Assembly: GCF_000244915.1 (NCBI RefSeq)
Contig: NZ_CM001442.1
Location: 7,437,012 to 7,501,011 of the forward strand
Direction: 5' to 3'
DNA from: Bradyrhizobium sp. WSM471
Lineage (GTDB): Bacteria; Pseudomonadota; Alphaproteobacteria; Rhizobiales; Xanthobacteraceae
DNA length: 64,000 bases
The stretch's first letter is position 1. Each line of letters starts with the position of its first letter. A model generated the notes under the pieces. That model had not been told where the DNA came from. It ran no database searches and worked only from the letters and a program-made list of their open reading frames with translations. The position numbers and the translations under genes are program-made. Shown here one piece after another: positions 18,682-27,583 of the stretch.

Positions 18682-20250
18682 CTACGTCGCGGCCTGGTAG
18701 TGTGCCAGCCGCTCCGGGTCGTCATCCGGAACGGAGACCGTCTGCGCCCTGATGTGGCTGCCGATGACCAGCCCGGTGAGCGAGAGCATGAGCCCCAGCG
18801 CCAGCGGCGCGAACAAGGCCTCTTCCTGAAACAATCCATTCAGCAGCACGACCATGACGCCGAAGCCCGCGAGCCCCTGCGTCAAATATCCAGAGAATGC
18901 ATAAAGACGCCAGGCCTTCAGCGCCACCGCGAAATGAAACGCCAGCGGAACGAGGGCGGCGATGCCCATTTGGTATAGCAGGACGCCGATCGCACTCTCG
19001 ACGGCGCCGTTCGTCGTTCCGGCGGCCTGCGCGGCGCTCCAATCGATCGAGAAATAGTCATCCGACAGATTGCCGCCAACGCCCAAGCCGCGGCCAAACG
19101 GCTTTTCGAGAAATCCGTTCAAGCCGCCCATGAGGCCGAGAACGTGATAGTCGCCGATTTGCAAGCCGACGCGGATCGCGGCAATTGCAAACACGATCAA
19201 GGCCACGAAGCCGAGCCATAGCGTCACCACGGCGCCGAGCAGACGGGTCGATATCCAGGCCGTGGCGACGAACACCACCACGATGAGCGCTCCCTTCACG
19301 CTGCAAACGATCAGCAGCGGCAACGCCACGAGGGCCAGAAACGGACGCCCTACCGAAAACAGGAAAAGCCCGAAAAACGCGATCCCGTACGCGAAGCTGA
19401 TCGGGTGCATATTCGGTCCGTGGATGCGGAGGATCTTCGACAGGCCGAACCCTTCGAGCAGGGGCGTATTGAGAAAGTCGAAGCTGAAGCGATCCTTCAG
19501 ATCGACCGGCACGTTGCCGGTGGCGCGCATCTCGGCTTCCCAAACGCCGGAACGGGCCGCCTTGAGCTCGTCGAAACCCCAGAACGTGTAGCCGTTGGTG
19601 ATGGCCAGCCAGAAATCCCGAAACGCAAACTCGACGTATCCGCACAGGATCAGAATGGCTCCAAGCGTCACCAGGAACGGCGTGGCGCGAACCTCATAGG
19701 TCGCGGCCGTCAGCAGCGAGAGCTGGAACAGGAACAGCGGCAGCACGATATTGCGCAGATAGACCGTTGCCGCCTGGCCATCCTGGACGAAGCCGATCGC
19801 GAAATACAACGACACCACGGCGAGGGTCACGACACCCCAGCGCATGATCTGATCGACCTCGGTCGACCGGCTCCTTTGGCCGGCGACATACAACCCAAAT
19901 GTCGTCAGCCACATCACGGAGCAGACGAGAAAATTATAGCCTTTGATGAAGTCCAGGTCGGACGGCGCCGAAATCAGCGGCGACAGGATCGAGACGAAGA
20001 GGTTCTGGAAGAACAGGACGAAGATCGCGATCGCCGGCGCGTAGGTTGGAACCGCAACCACGATGGCGATGGCGACGAGAACTTCGACGGTCAGAGACAG
20101 GACCGGGCTTGCCACGTGCAGGATCGGCACAAAGCCGATCGTTGCGATGGCGATGCAGAGCGTCGGGATCAGCTCGCGCCAAGGCGAACGCGAAGGCTCG
20201 GGACAGCCCGCCTGCACAGCTTGAAGATGCGGTGAGGTCCCGCCAATCAT
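18682..20250 (-). CDS. polytopic membrane protein, O-antigen ligase/exopolysaccharide polymerase-like
   Basis: 522 residues with about 11-12 hydrophobic helices and one long loop (about residues 225-285), the topology of Wzy/WaaL-type polymerases and ligases. No short signature is strong enough to name a gene. It is the third gene on the minus strand after the Wzz-like and GH5 genes, with 78 nt between GH5 stop and this start, so an exopolysaccharide assembly role is likely. The polymer is unknown. Confidence 0.7.
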   Translation of the reverse strand: MIGGTSPHLQAVQAGCPEPSRSPWRELIPTLCIAIATIGFVPILHVASPVLSLTVEVLVAIAIVVAVPTYAPAIAIFVLFFQNLFVSILSPLISAPSDLDFIKGYNFLVCSVMWLTTFGLYVAGQRSRSTEVDQIMRWGVVTLAVVSLYFAIGFVQDGQAATVYLRNIVLPLFLFQLSLLTAATYEVRATPFLVTLGAILILCGYVEFAFRDFWLAITNGYTFWGFDELKAARSGVWEAEMRATGNVPVDLKDRFSFDFLNTPLLEGFGLSKILRIHGPNMHPISFAYGIAFFGLFLFSVGRPFLALVALPLLIVCSVKGALIVVVFVATAWISTRLLGAVVTLWLGFVALIVFAIAAIRVGLQIGDYHVLGLMGGLNGFLEKPFGRGLGVGGNLSDDYFSIDWSAAQAAGTTNGAVESAIGVLLYQMGIAALVPLAFHFAVALKAWRLYAFSGYLTQGLAGFGVMVVLLNGLFQEEALFAPLALGLMLSLTGLVIGSHIRAQTVSVPDDDPERLAHYQAAT

Positions 20251-20328
20251 GACTCGTCCTTTGGCGCAGCGCGGCGGCCACGATAGCGGCAGGATGGGTA
20301 AGGATTCGTTAACGATGGCGGACCGGGT

Positions 20329-21492
20329 TCAGCGCCGGCCCGGCTTCGCGGCGCCGAGCAGCGCGCGCATGACGTCGGGATCGGGCTTGCCGGTGCCGCT
20401 TTCGAGCAGGCCGAATCCCTGCGCCAGCTCCCAATGCGCCCAGCCCCAGCAATGCCCCCGCGCATATGCGGTCACAGCCGCGAGCCAGCGCACGCGGCTG
20501 TCCCTGGGCGCTGCGGCTTTCAACACGCCAAATTCGTTGATGATGATCGGCCGCGGAAATCGTTGCTGCCACGCGACCGCGGGCGCGAGCCAGCGGCTGA
20601 CATCCGGCTTGTCCCTGGCGGCGGCAATCGCCGTGTCGAGCATGCCGAGCGCCTTCGTCGCGCCTCTGTCCTGCAAGTCCCGGCGGAGCGCCTGAACCCC
20701 GGGATCGCCGGCGCTGATCGGATAAGGCAGATCGGTGATGTCGTGCAGCGGATCCTGCACGTCCCAGTGGCCCTGGTGTGTGAACACCATGGGATCGTAG
20801 AAATGGATGGCGTAGACGACGTTTAGATCCGGCAACGGGCGAAACCGCGGCAGCGAGTCCGCGCGTTGCCAGTCGACCGGGCCGACGATCAGCGTCGTCG
20901 CGGGAAGCAATTGGCGAACGAAGGCGGCGAGCGTTTCGACCTGCTCTTGCCATCTGTCGGCTTCGATGTCGGGCTCATTGAGCAGCTCGGCGAAGACGCG
21001 GTCGGCCGGAAACGATTGAATGACCCGGGCAAGCGTGCCCCACGCATCCTCGAGCTCGCGCAGCGACGCGTCGGCGTCGTCCTTGTGCAGGCGATTGAAA
21101 CGATCGCCGGGATGAAGATCGACGGAGATTGAATAGCCGAGCGAGATCAGCAGCTTCAATGCCTTGTCGAGCGCCCGCAGCGTCTCATCGCGGTCCGCTT
21201 TCGAGGCGAAACGCAGCATCACGCGCTCGGCTGGCACCGGCAAGCGGACATGACTCATCCCCGCCTTGCGAAGCTGCTGCAGCAACTCGCGCGTTGGAGG
21301 CGCGGATTTTTCGCCATTGATCCAGCCGTCGGCATTGAACCCGCGCGACAGCGCGGCGAGCCTGTCCGGCGCAACAGTCTGCGGGACAGGCACGCAAGTT
21401 TCGGCCGATGCCACCCGGGCGAGCGACATTGGCATCAAGATCGTGGACAGCAAGATCGTGGCAAGGAGCAGACGACGGCACGGCGTCGCCAT
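20329..21492 (-). CDS. secreted glycoside hydrolase family 5 (cellulase-like)
   Basis: 387 residues. Signal peptide about residues 1-30 (cut near 'ASA-ET'). GH5 TIM-barrel features: 'GFNADGWING', 'GMSHVRLPV', the acid/base glutamate E173 in 'LLNEPD', 'YAIHFYDPMVFTHQG', and the nucleophile E320 in 'IIINEFGV'. It should cut beta-1,4-type glucan or related polysaccharide in the periplasm or outside. The upstream TTG at 21498 is less likely than the ATG at 21492, which begins 2 nt after the Wzz-like stop, implying translational coupling. In such clusters a GH5 trims the nascent exopolysaccharide. Confidence 0.88.
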   Translation of the reverse strand: MATPCRRLLLATILLSTILMPMSLARVASAETCVPVPQTVAPDRLAALSRGFNADGWINGEKSAPPTRELLQQLRKAGMSHVRLPVPAERVMLRFASKADRDETLRALDKALKLLISLGYSISVDLHPGDRFNRLHKDDADASLRELEDAWGTLARVIQSFPADRVFAELLNEPDIEADRWQEQVETLAAFVRQLLPATTLIVGPVDWQRADSLPRFRPLPDLNVVYAIHFYDPMVFTHQGHWDVQDPLHDITDLPYPISAGDPGVQALRRDLQDRGATKALGMLDTAIAAARDKPDVSRWLAPAVAWQQRFPRPIIINEFGVLKAAAPRDSRVRWLAAVTAYARGHCWGWAHWELAQGFGLLESGTGKPDPDVMRALLGAAKPGRR

Positions 21493-21494
21493 CG

Positions 21495-23648
21495 TCAAAC
21501 CGCCCTGCTAAGCGCGCCGCCGTCGGGGTGAGGCGCGGCAGAGCCCGCGGGCGCATGATTGACGACGAGGCCGGTCGCGATGGTGTCGTACTTCGCCAGC
21601 GCGGCGGTCACCCGCCGCATCGCCGCCGAACCGAGCTCACCGGCGCGCACCACCGGGATGATCAGGTCCGCGTGCGCGGCGAGCGCGATCGCATCTGGCT
21701 GCAAGGCAAGATTGTTCGCATGGACGATGATCAGGTCGAACTCCGAGCGAATGTCGTCCTCTGGCCGCGCATTGGCCTTCCTGCCGGCGCTCAGCAGCTC
21801 GTCGATCGACTGGAGCCCCGCAGTGGTGGAGCCGTCCTGCCATTCGGTCACCGGCGGCTGGGCGCCCGCAAATTCCGGCTGCAGCCTTATCAGCACGCTC
21901 ATCATCCCGCGATTGACCGCCGCGCGGTTGAGGGAGCGCGCAACGGTGTTGCCGCCGGCGCTCTTGCCGACCGACAGCACGAGTGCGACCTTGCAGCCGC
22001 GCACCGGGGCACGATCGATACGCTCGAGCAGCGGACGCAAGTAGGCGCCGAGATCGAGCTCGGCTGTGGCGGCAATCGGTCGTTGCCAGACAGTGTTGGG
22101 CGCCGCTCCCGACACCAGTTCGGGAATGCGGGACCAGACCGGAAGGTTCGGCATCGCCTCTATTTGCTGCACGGCCGGAGCCGGACGCTGGACTTGCCGC
22201 TTGGGCGTCTCCCTCGCCTCCGCACGCGCCGGCGTTCGAGCCGGAGCCTCGGCAGGATCGGACTTGTCGGACATGCTCGTCATTGCCGCAACCGTAGCGG
22301 TTGACGTCAACAGCGAGCCGATCGCGAGCGCGGCGAGCAGCAGGGCGAGCGGCGGACGCGTGGAGCGCAGCGGCGGGATCGCGGGCGAGGCGATCTTGGT
22401 CTGCGAGCTCTGAAGCTGACGCTGCTCGTTGGTCGTCTTGAACCGCGACAAGAACTGCTCGTAGATGTTCTTGTTGGCGTCGGCATCGCGCTGCAGTTCC
22501 TGCAGCTTCACGAGCGCCTGGCCGTCCACCAGCATCTGCGTCTCGACCGCCTTGAGCTGCTTCTCCAGCGCAGCCTGCTGCTCGAGCTGGGCCTCGTATT
22601 CGGACTTCGCGGTGTCGATGTTCTTCTTCCGCTCGACCTCGATCTGTCTGTTGATGTCAGCCAACTGGCTGTAGGAAATCGCAAGATCAGGATGGCGGTC
22701 GCCGTAGACCGCCTTCTTCTGTGCGATCTGGTCGTTCAGGGTCGAGCGCTGCGCGCGCAGCATGCTCAGGAGATCCTGCTTCACCGGACCTTCGACATTC
22801 GCCTTGAGATCACGCTGCACCTGCTCGTAACGCGCCTTGGCTTCCTCGGTGCGCGCGCGAGCCGCGGAGACCTGCTGGTTCAGGTCAGTCACCCGCAATT
22901 GCTGGGTGGTGGAATCCTTGCCGGCATTGAGGATCTTGTGCTCGAGCCGAAAGGCTGCGACGGCGTCTTCCGAGACGCGCAGGCGCTCGTTCAGCGCCTT
23001 CAGCCGGTCCTTGAGCCAGTCGGCCGCCTCGTCCGTCGCATCGCTGCGGACGCGGCTTTGGGTCGCGACGAACGCCTCTGCGATGGCGTTGGCATAATAA
23101 GCCGCCCGCTCCGCACTGTTCGAGGTGAACGAGATGGCGATGACGTAAGTCAGGCCGCGACGCGAGATATCGAGACGGCTGCGGAGTTTTTCGAGCAGGC
23201 GCGTCATGTCGGTATGACCGCCTGCGATATCCTCGTCGTCGGCGATCTTGAGCTTCTCGATCAGGGGCCGGAGAAAGCCGTCCGACTTGGCGATCTCGAT
23301 CTGGCTCTGAAGCGCAGCGGCGTCCTGGCCGATGCCAGGCAGCACGTCCTGATCCGCGGTCACGCGCAGCTCGCGGGGATCGACCACGACGAGCGCCGTC
23401 GCGGCATACCGGACCGGCAGCACAATCAGCACGACGAGGCCGAGCGCGAAAAGTGCCAGCGCCAGCATCAGGATGCGCCGGCCGTTCTCGCGCAGGAAAG
23501 AGAACGCGCCGGTGAGGGTCAGCGATCCCTTGATCAGCGCGGGTGCGGTGTTGTCGGGCGTCGCCGCCGCAGCCCGCGGCGCTTCCCACGAAGCCGCGGG
23601 CTCCGTCGGGGCGATGCTTCGCGGAGATGCGCTTCTACCGAACGCCAT
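21495..23648 (-). CDS. Wzz/GumC-type chain-length protein with degenerate BY-kinase domain
   Basis: 717 residues. First helix about 58-77, then a Wzz domain ('YAATALVVVDPRELRVTADQDVLPG'), a long coiled coil (about 210-410), 'SPAIPPLRSTRPPLALLLAALAIG' with the second helix (about 432-450), and a C-terminal nucleotide-binding-like domain. The P-loop equivalent reads GKSAGGNT (561-568), with Asn567 where the Walker A lysine should be. The Walker A' and B aspartates also appear missing ('VLIRLQPEF', 'DLIIVHANN'), and there is no Tyr-rich tail. It probably controls polysaccharide chain length and export without kinase activity. First gene of the three-gene block. Confidence 0.88.
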   Translation of the reverse strand: MAFGRSASPRSIAPTEPAASWEAPRAAAATPDNTAPALIKGSLTLTGAFSFLRENGRRILMLALALFALGLVVLIVLPVRYAATALVVVDPRELRVTADQDVLPGIGQDAAALQSQIEIAKSDGFLRPLIEKLKIADDEDIAGGHTDMTRLLEKLRSRLDISRRGLTYVIAISFTSNSAERAAYYANAIAEAFVATQSRVRSDATDEAADWLKDRLKALNERLRVSEDAVAAFRLEHKILNAGKDSTTQQLRVTDLNQQVSAARARTEEAKARYEQVQRDLKANVEGPVKQDLLSMLRAQRSTLNDQIAQKKAVYGDRHPDLAISYSQLADINRQIEVERKKNIDTAKSEYEAQLEQQAALEKQLKAVETQMLVDGQALVKLQELQRDADANKNIYEQFLSRFKTTNEQRQLQSSQTKIASPAIPPLRSTRPPLALLLAALAIGSLLTSTATVAAMTSMSDKSDPAEAPARTPARAEARETPKRQVQRPAPAVQQIEAMPNLPVWSRIPELVSGAAPNTVWQRPIAATAELDLGAYLRPLLERIDRAPVRGCKVALVLSVGKSAGGNTVARSLNRAAVNRGMMSVLIRLQPEFAGAQPPVTEWQDGSTTAGLQSIDELLSAGRKANARPEDDIRSEFDLIIVHANNLALQPDAIALAAHADLIIPVVRAGELGSAAMRRVTAALAKYDTIATGLVVNHAPAGSAAPHPDGGALSRAV

Positions 23649-23928
23649 GGAATTGGACTCGAAATCAACTGACAGGCACAGCCTAGAGACTTGCTACACC
23701 GTAAATATCCATGGTTAACCCGCGGTTACGGCGGCCGCGTAGCTCAGTAAACGGTTCGTTAAGAGACGACTCACGGCCCTGCGCGGAGAGGGGGCGCGCG
23801 CGTGAAGCAGATTACAGGTGACCTTGCGTGCTGAACCTCACACGGCAGCGATGCGCGAAGGAGATCCAACCGGATTGTCCCGCCTTCGCGCCGTGATGCC
23901 GCGGGCAAACAAACGCCGGATCCGGCCG

Positions 23929-24414
23929 TCAAATCCCGCCGGGAAGCTCGACGCCCGCTTCCGTCAGGTCACGGAGGAATTTCCGCACCAGGAGCATGTT
24001 GGTTCTCTGCAGCTCGTGATTATTGCCGAACTTGAACTGGTTGGCTTCGGTTACGATCAGTCCCTGGTCGGTCTCGCGGAAAATGCCTTGCTTCTTCAAG
24101 CGATCGGCGCGCCGCCGGACGGTTTCGATCGGCAGACCGAAAAAGCGGGACAAGGCGGCACGGGAAACGCCCTGCTTGATCTTATCCGGCTCAACCGCCT
24201 GGATGCTGCCAAATTGCCGGTCCAGTTCGGGGTTCTTCATGATCTTGAGAACGTTGGCGTTCAAGACCGCATGAATGATCATCAAGTCCAGCGGATCGAA
24301 ATCGTAGTGGCGGAACATTTCGCTGGCTGCGCACAGCATGTAAGCCAACGAGTGGCGGGAGACGGTTCGGATCAAGTCCGCCGCGATGTCCTCGTCTTTC
24401 GCCGTACCAACCAT
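23929..24414 (-). CDS. winged-helix DNA-binding protein, unknown
   Basis: 161 residues. The central segment 'QGVSRAALSRFFGLPIETVRRRADRLKKQGIFRETDQGLIVTE' reads as a winged helix-turn-helix with a recognition helix at 'PIETVRRRADRL'. The N-terminal third is helical, without a known ligand domain. It lies 280 nt from the divergently facing upstream end of the exopolysaccharide block, so a regulatory role there is possible but unproven. An ATG at 24414 is used rather than the adjacent GTG at 24417. Confidence 0.65.
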   Translation of the reverse strand: MVGTAKDEDIAADLIRTVSRHSLAYMLCAASEMFRHYDFDPLDLMIIHAVLNANVLKIMKNPELDRQFGSIQAVEPDKIKQGVSRAALSRFFGLPIETVRRRADRLKKQGIFRETDQGLIVTEANQFKFGNNHELQRTNMLLVRKFLRDLTEAGVELPGGI

Positions 24415-24649
24415 CACCAGTGCCCGCTTCTACGGATTTCCGGTCCAACGCCCACAAGTCGGTTGCAAGCCGGTTATGTCTCCGTGGCGCACCGCGTGAG
24501 GCAGGACCGGTCTGCTGTTTCCCCCAATATGGGTATGGCCGCGGTTCCATCGGGTCAATAGCTGGCTTGTCGGCAATATCATTTTCACCGATACGAGGTT
24601 GAGTTGCCCGGCGCGCAATTAGCGCGTGCCAATTGTGGTCATGGGCCAA

Positions 24650-24874
24650 ATGACATTTATTATCGAAGCTATTAAAGACGACTGCCGCACCGTGGATTTC
24701 CGTGACAGCGCGATCGTTGCGGTGATCCTGGCCCGCAAGCACGCGGTGAATGGTTTTGTGGTTTCGATCACGGCGCCGAACGGGCAGCTTTTCTTCGCGG
24801 ATCAGTTCAACCTTTTGCTGACGAGCAAGGGGCTCGGTTCGGATCCGGCGGCGCAGGAAGTTGGACGGCGCTAA
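24650..24874 (+). CDS. small hypothetical protein
   Basis: 74 residues (MTFIIEAIKDD...NGFVVSITAPNGQLFFADQFNLLL), with the alternating pattern of a small alpha/beta protein. No good ribosome site is seen and starts at 24626 or 24641 are possible. It lies alone in the gap between two minus-strand regulators; about 250 bp on either side contain nothing I can identify. Coding status is uncertain. Confidence 0.35.
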   Translation: MTFIIEAIKDDCRTVDFRDSAIVAVILARKHAVNGFVVSITAPNGQLFFADQFNLLLTSKGLGSDPAAQEVGRR

Positions 24875-25133
24875 AGCGGGCTTTGTTACGGCACGCGCAA
24901 TCCTGGAAGCAGTGCAGCGAGTTGTAATCGCGAAATCGCGGACGCCGCTGGGGATGAAACCGAACGGGTCGGGTGGGGAAATCGGCGCTGATCGCGTATT
25001 CCGAAATGGCGCGCCACGGCCGATGAAGATGGGCACTATTGCTTCGCCGCGGCGCAATGATGCTGTATCCAAAATCACGTCAGAACCCGAAGACATGTGA
25101 TCGCCTGTGATTTAGCGCGCTCAAGCGATGAAA

Positions 25134-25730
25134 TCATTGGACCAATAACTTGATGACGGCATCGGTGAGGTCGCCCCTCAGATCAGCCGGTTGTGCGATG
25201 AGGCCCGTGACGTATGCGCCGTTAATGATCAGCGCTATTTGTGACGCGGTGCGGTTGGGATCACCGACGCCAAGTTTGCCAAGCACGACCGCGAGCCTCG
25301 TCCGCATTTCCTTCTTGTTGCGCCGGGCGATGACTCGGCCCGGATGGTTTTCGTCAGGAAATTCCGTCGCTAGGTTGAGGAACGGACAACCGCGATAGGC
25401 GGGGTGCGTGATCCGCTTTGCGATACCGGATAGCAAAGCCTCGAGAATAGCGCGTGGATCACCCGCGTGCTCGTCTTCAATACGATCCCACCACGCCCAG
25501 AACAACCGATCCTGTTCGGCGGCGAAGGCAGCAATCAAAGCGTCCTTCGATTCAAAAAGGCGATAGAGACTCGTCTTCGAGACACCGGATCGCTCGACGA
25601 CCGTGTCTACGCCGATGGCGCGGATGCCTTCGCGGTAAAACAATTCGCTTGCCGTCGCAAGGATACGCTCGCGGGCGCTCACTTCGCCCTTTGGCGGGGC
25701 ACCCCGCCGGGGTCGGGTTACTGTCTCCAT
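25134..25730 (-). CDS. TetR/AcrR family repressor
   Basis: 198 residues. N-terminal HTH 'ARERILATASELFYREGIRAIGVDTVVERSGVSKTSLYRLFESKDALIAAF', followed by a helical ligand domain with 'AYRGCPFLNLATEFPDENHPGR', a Cys-containing segment common in repressors of oxidoreductase genes. The frame extends to a TTG at 25769, but that lies inside the operator, so the ATG at 25730 is preferred. Divergent from a quinone oxidoreductase with a paired 16-bp operator between them. Confidence 0.92.
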   Translation of the reverse strand: METVTRPRRGAPPKGEVSARERILATASELFYREGIRAIGVDTVVERSGVSKTSLYRLFESKDALIAAFAAEQDRLFWAWWDRIEDEHAGDPRAILEALLSGIAKRITHPAYRGCPFLNLATEFPDENHPGRVIARRNKKEMRTRLAVVLGKLGVGDPNRTASQIALIINGAYVTGLIAQPADLRGDLTDAVIKLLVQ

Positions 25731-25768
25731 ATCCGCTTGCTCTCGCTTTGATGACTTATCGTTTGACA

Positions 25769-25818
25769 AAGTTACAGACCTGTCCGTAATATAAAAGTTA
25801 CTGACAGGTCTGTAACTT
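25769..25818. promoter_or_regulatory. double TetR operator in the divergent promoter
   Basis: AAGTTACAGACCTGTC (25769-25784) and its exact reverse complement (25803-25818) form a perfect 16-bp inverted repeat around an 18-bp spacer. Each arm is also part of a TTAC...GTAA palindrome, so two repressor dimers could bind. It lies between the TetR and oxidoreductase starts. Confidence 0.8.
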
Positions 25819-25834
25819 TAATGGAGAAATATCG

Positions 25835-26806
25835 ATGCGTGCGATGCAGGCGGAAACGTTCTCCGGCTATGGCGGGCTGCGGCAGATCGAATTGCTCAAA
25901 CCGAAACCCGCAAAGGACAGGTTGCTGGTTCGCGTCACGGCCGCCGGCGTCACGCCGCTTGATCACACAATTCTGTCGGGTGGGCTGCCCCGGGCGAAGG
26001 CGCCATTGGTGCTCGGCAATGAAGGTGTCGGCGTGATCGAGGATGCCGGCGACTCCGGTTTTGCGGTGGGAAGTCGCGTGATGTTCGCCGGTCCCTATGG
26101 CGTTCGCGAAAATGGCGCATGGCAAGAATGGCTGCTGGTGAGCCCCAAAGATGCAACGCTCGTGCCCGACGCGATCGACAATGTCGTCGCGGCCAGCCTC
26201 CCGGTGGCCTATCTGACGGCGCAGATCACGCTGACGCTCGCAGGGTTCAAACCGGGCAAATCGGTGCTGGCTCCGGCAATCGGTGGGTCGGTGGGCAACG
26301 CGACCTATCAGCTCGCGCGGGCACAGGGCGCCGGCAAGGTGATTTCAACGGCCGGCAGCGCTGCGAAAGCTGCCAGAGCACGCGAGCTTGGCTTCGAAGA
26401 CGTGATTGACCTTTCCGCGGAAGATCTTGCCGACGGCGTACGCCGGATAACGGACGGCAAGGGCGTTGACATCGTTATCGATGGCATCGGCGGCACCGTG
26501 ACCAGTGAGGCGCTGAGCACCCTCACACTCGGCGGTGTCCTGATTACGCTGGGCTATTCCGCCGGACGCAAGACCACGATCGATGTGACAGACCTGATCT
26601 GGAAAGGCGCGCGTATGAGCGGTTTCTCTTTGTTCGCCCAGTCACCGCTCGTCGTTGCCGCGGCATGGCGGGACATCATTCCGTTGATCGTGGGCGGATC
26701 AGTCAAACCTGTCGTCGAGCGGGTCTATCTCCTCGGTGAAGCGGGCGAAGCCCTGCGCCATCTGATCGAGGATCGACCGTTTGGCAAAGTCGTCCTGGCT
26801 GGATGA
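25835..26806 (+). CDS. MDR-family quinone oxidoreductase (zinc-independent alcohol dehydrogenase-like)
   Basis: 323 residues. A GroES-like N-terminal domain ('KDRLLVRVTAAGVTPLDHTILSGGLP', 'LVLGNEGVGVIED') is followed by a Rossmann domain ('SVLAPAIGGSVGNATYQLARAQGAGKVISTAGSAAKAARARELGFEDVIDL'). It lacks the zinc-ligand pattern of true alcohol dehydrogenases, so NADPH:quinone reductase-type activity is likely. GGAGAAA lies 8-14 nt before the ATG. It is controlled by the TetR operator immediately upstream. The thioesterase gene overlaps its end by 4 nt (ATGA). Confidence 0.9.
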   Translation: MRAMQAETFSGYGGLRQIELLKPKPAKDRLLVRVTAAGVTPLDHTILSGGLPRAKAPLVLGNEGVGVIEDAGDSGFAVGSRVMFAGPYGVRENGAWQEWLLVSPKDATLVPDAIDNVVAASLPVAYLTAQITLTLAGFKPGKSVLAPAIGGSVGNATYQLARAQGAGKVISTAGSAAKAARARELGFEDVIDLSAEDLADGVRRITDGKGVDIVIDGIGGTVTSEALSTLTLGGVLITLGYSAGRKTTIDVTDLIWKGARMSGFSLFAQSPLVVAAAWRDIIPLIVGGSVKPVVERVYLLGEAGEALRHLIEDRPFGKVVLAG

Positions 26807-27336
26807 TCGACATGCCAACGCTATCCGCACAGCTCCCGCGCGAGCGCACAATTCGCTGGGACGATCCGCAAGCCTTGGCCGCAGCAGGTCAGACGATGAG
26901 CGGGCGAGATTTCCTCGAAGCTATGCTTCGAGGCGACGTTCCGCTCCCGCCGATCTGCCGTCTGGTCGAGTTCAGCATCGACCGAGTTGGGGATGGCAGC
27001 GTTGAAATGATTCTGAAGCCGCAAGAGTCGCAATACAATCCGATCGGCTCAGTCCATGGCGGCATAATCGCCACGGTTCTCGACTCGGCAATGGGCTGCG
27101 CCGTCCACACCAAGCTTCCCTTCGGACGGGCGTACACGACGCTGGAGATCAAGGTGAATTACCTCCGGGGCGTCGATCGCGACTCCGGACCAATGAAGGC
27201 GGTGGGGCGCGTCATCCATCTGGGCCGCCAGACAGCGATGGCGGAAGCGAGCTTGACGGATGCGAGTGGCAGGCTTTTCGCCCAGGCGAGCACGACCTGC
27301 CTGATCTTCGAGGTGGTACCGCATAGAGAACCGTGA
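26803..27336 (+). CDS. PaaI-family hotdog thioesterase
   Basis: 177 residues. Hotdog-fold signature 'NPIGSVHGGIIATVLDSAMGCAVHTKLPFGRAYTTLEIKVNYLRGV', with the HGG motif and the catalytic acidic residue in 'LDSAMG'. It should hydrolyse an acyl- or aryl-CoA thioester. Its ATG overlaps the oxidoreductase stop (ATGA), so the two are translationally coupled and under the same TetR control. It is the last core-like gene before the tRNA-Arg scar. Confidence 0.9.
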   Translation: MIDMPTLSAQLPRERTIRWDDPQALAAAGQTMSGRDFLEAMLRGDVPLPPICRLVEFSIDRVGDGSVEMILKPQESQYNPIGSVHGGIIATVLDSAMGCAVHTKLPFGRAYTTLEIKVNYLRGVDRDSGPMKAVGRVIHLGRQTAMAEASLTDASGRLFAQASTTCLIFEVVPHREP

Positions 27337-27533
27337 CGTCGCATGATCGCTGCCGCCGTGAAAGGTCGGTTGCTGCGAGCTGATGACTGCTACTTCATCA
27401 CAGCGCCAACCAGACCAAATGAGAGCTATATAGCTGGTCAAACAGCGCGCGAGCTGTGGCAAAAATGGCGGAGATCAAGAGCGTTTGCGTCGAACGCTAG
27501 CCGCAGGCTGTCCATATCGTGCTTTGGCGTAAA

Positions 27534-27583
27534 TGGCGCGCCCGGAACGATTCGAACGTCCGACCCTCAGATTCGTAGTCTGG
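27534..27583 (-). other. 3' fragment of tRNA-Arg(ACG), candidate attachment site
   Basis: The minus strand carries the anticodon arm (loop CTACGAA, anticodon ACG), variable loop, a full T arm (stem GGACG/CGTTC around TTCGAAT), the 3' acceptor strand CGGGCGC, a discriminator G and CCA. The D arm and 5' acceptor strand are missing: homology stops at CCAGA (27579-27583). One anticodon-stem pair is also broken (C opposite A). A tRNA 3' end without its 5' half is the usual mark left by an integrated element, which should lie on the 5' side, to the right. The intact tRNA-Arg is not in this window. Confidence 0.8.

Noticed and set aside
24191..25096. 301-residue minus-strand open frame
   Set aside because: Overlaps the winged-helix gene in another frame and shows no folded-protein pattern.
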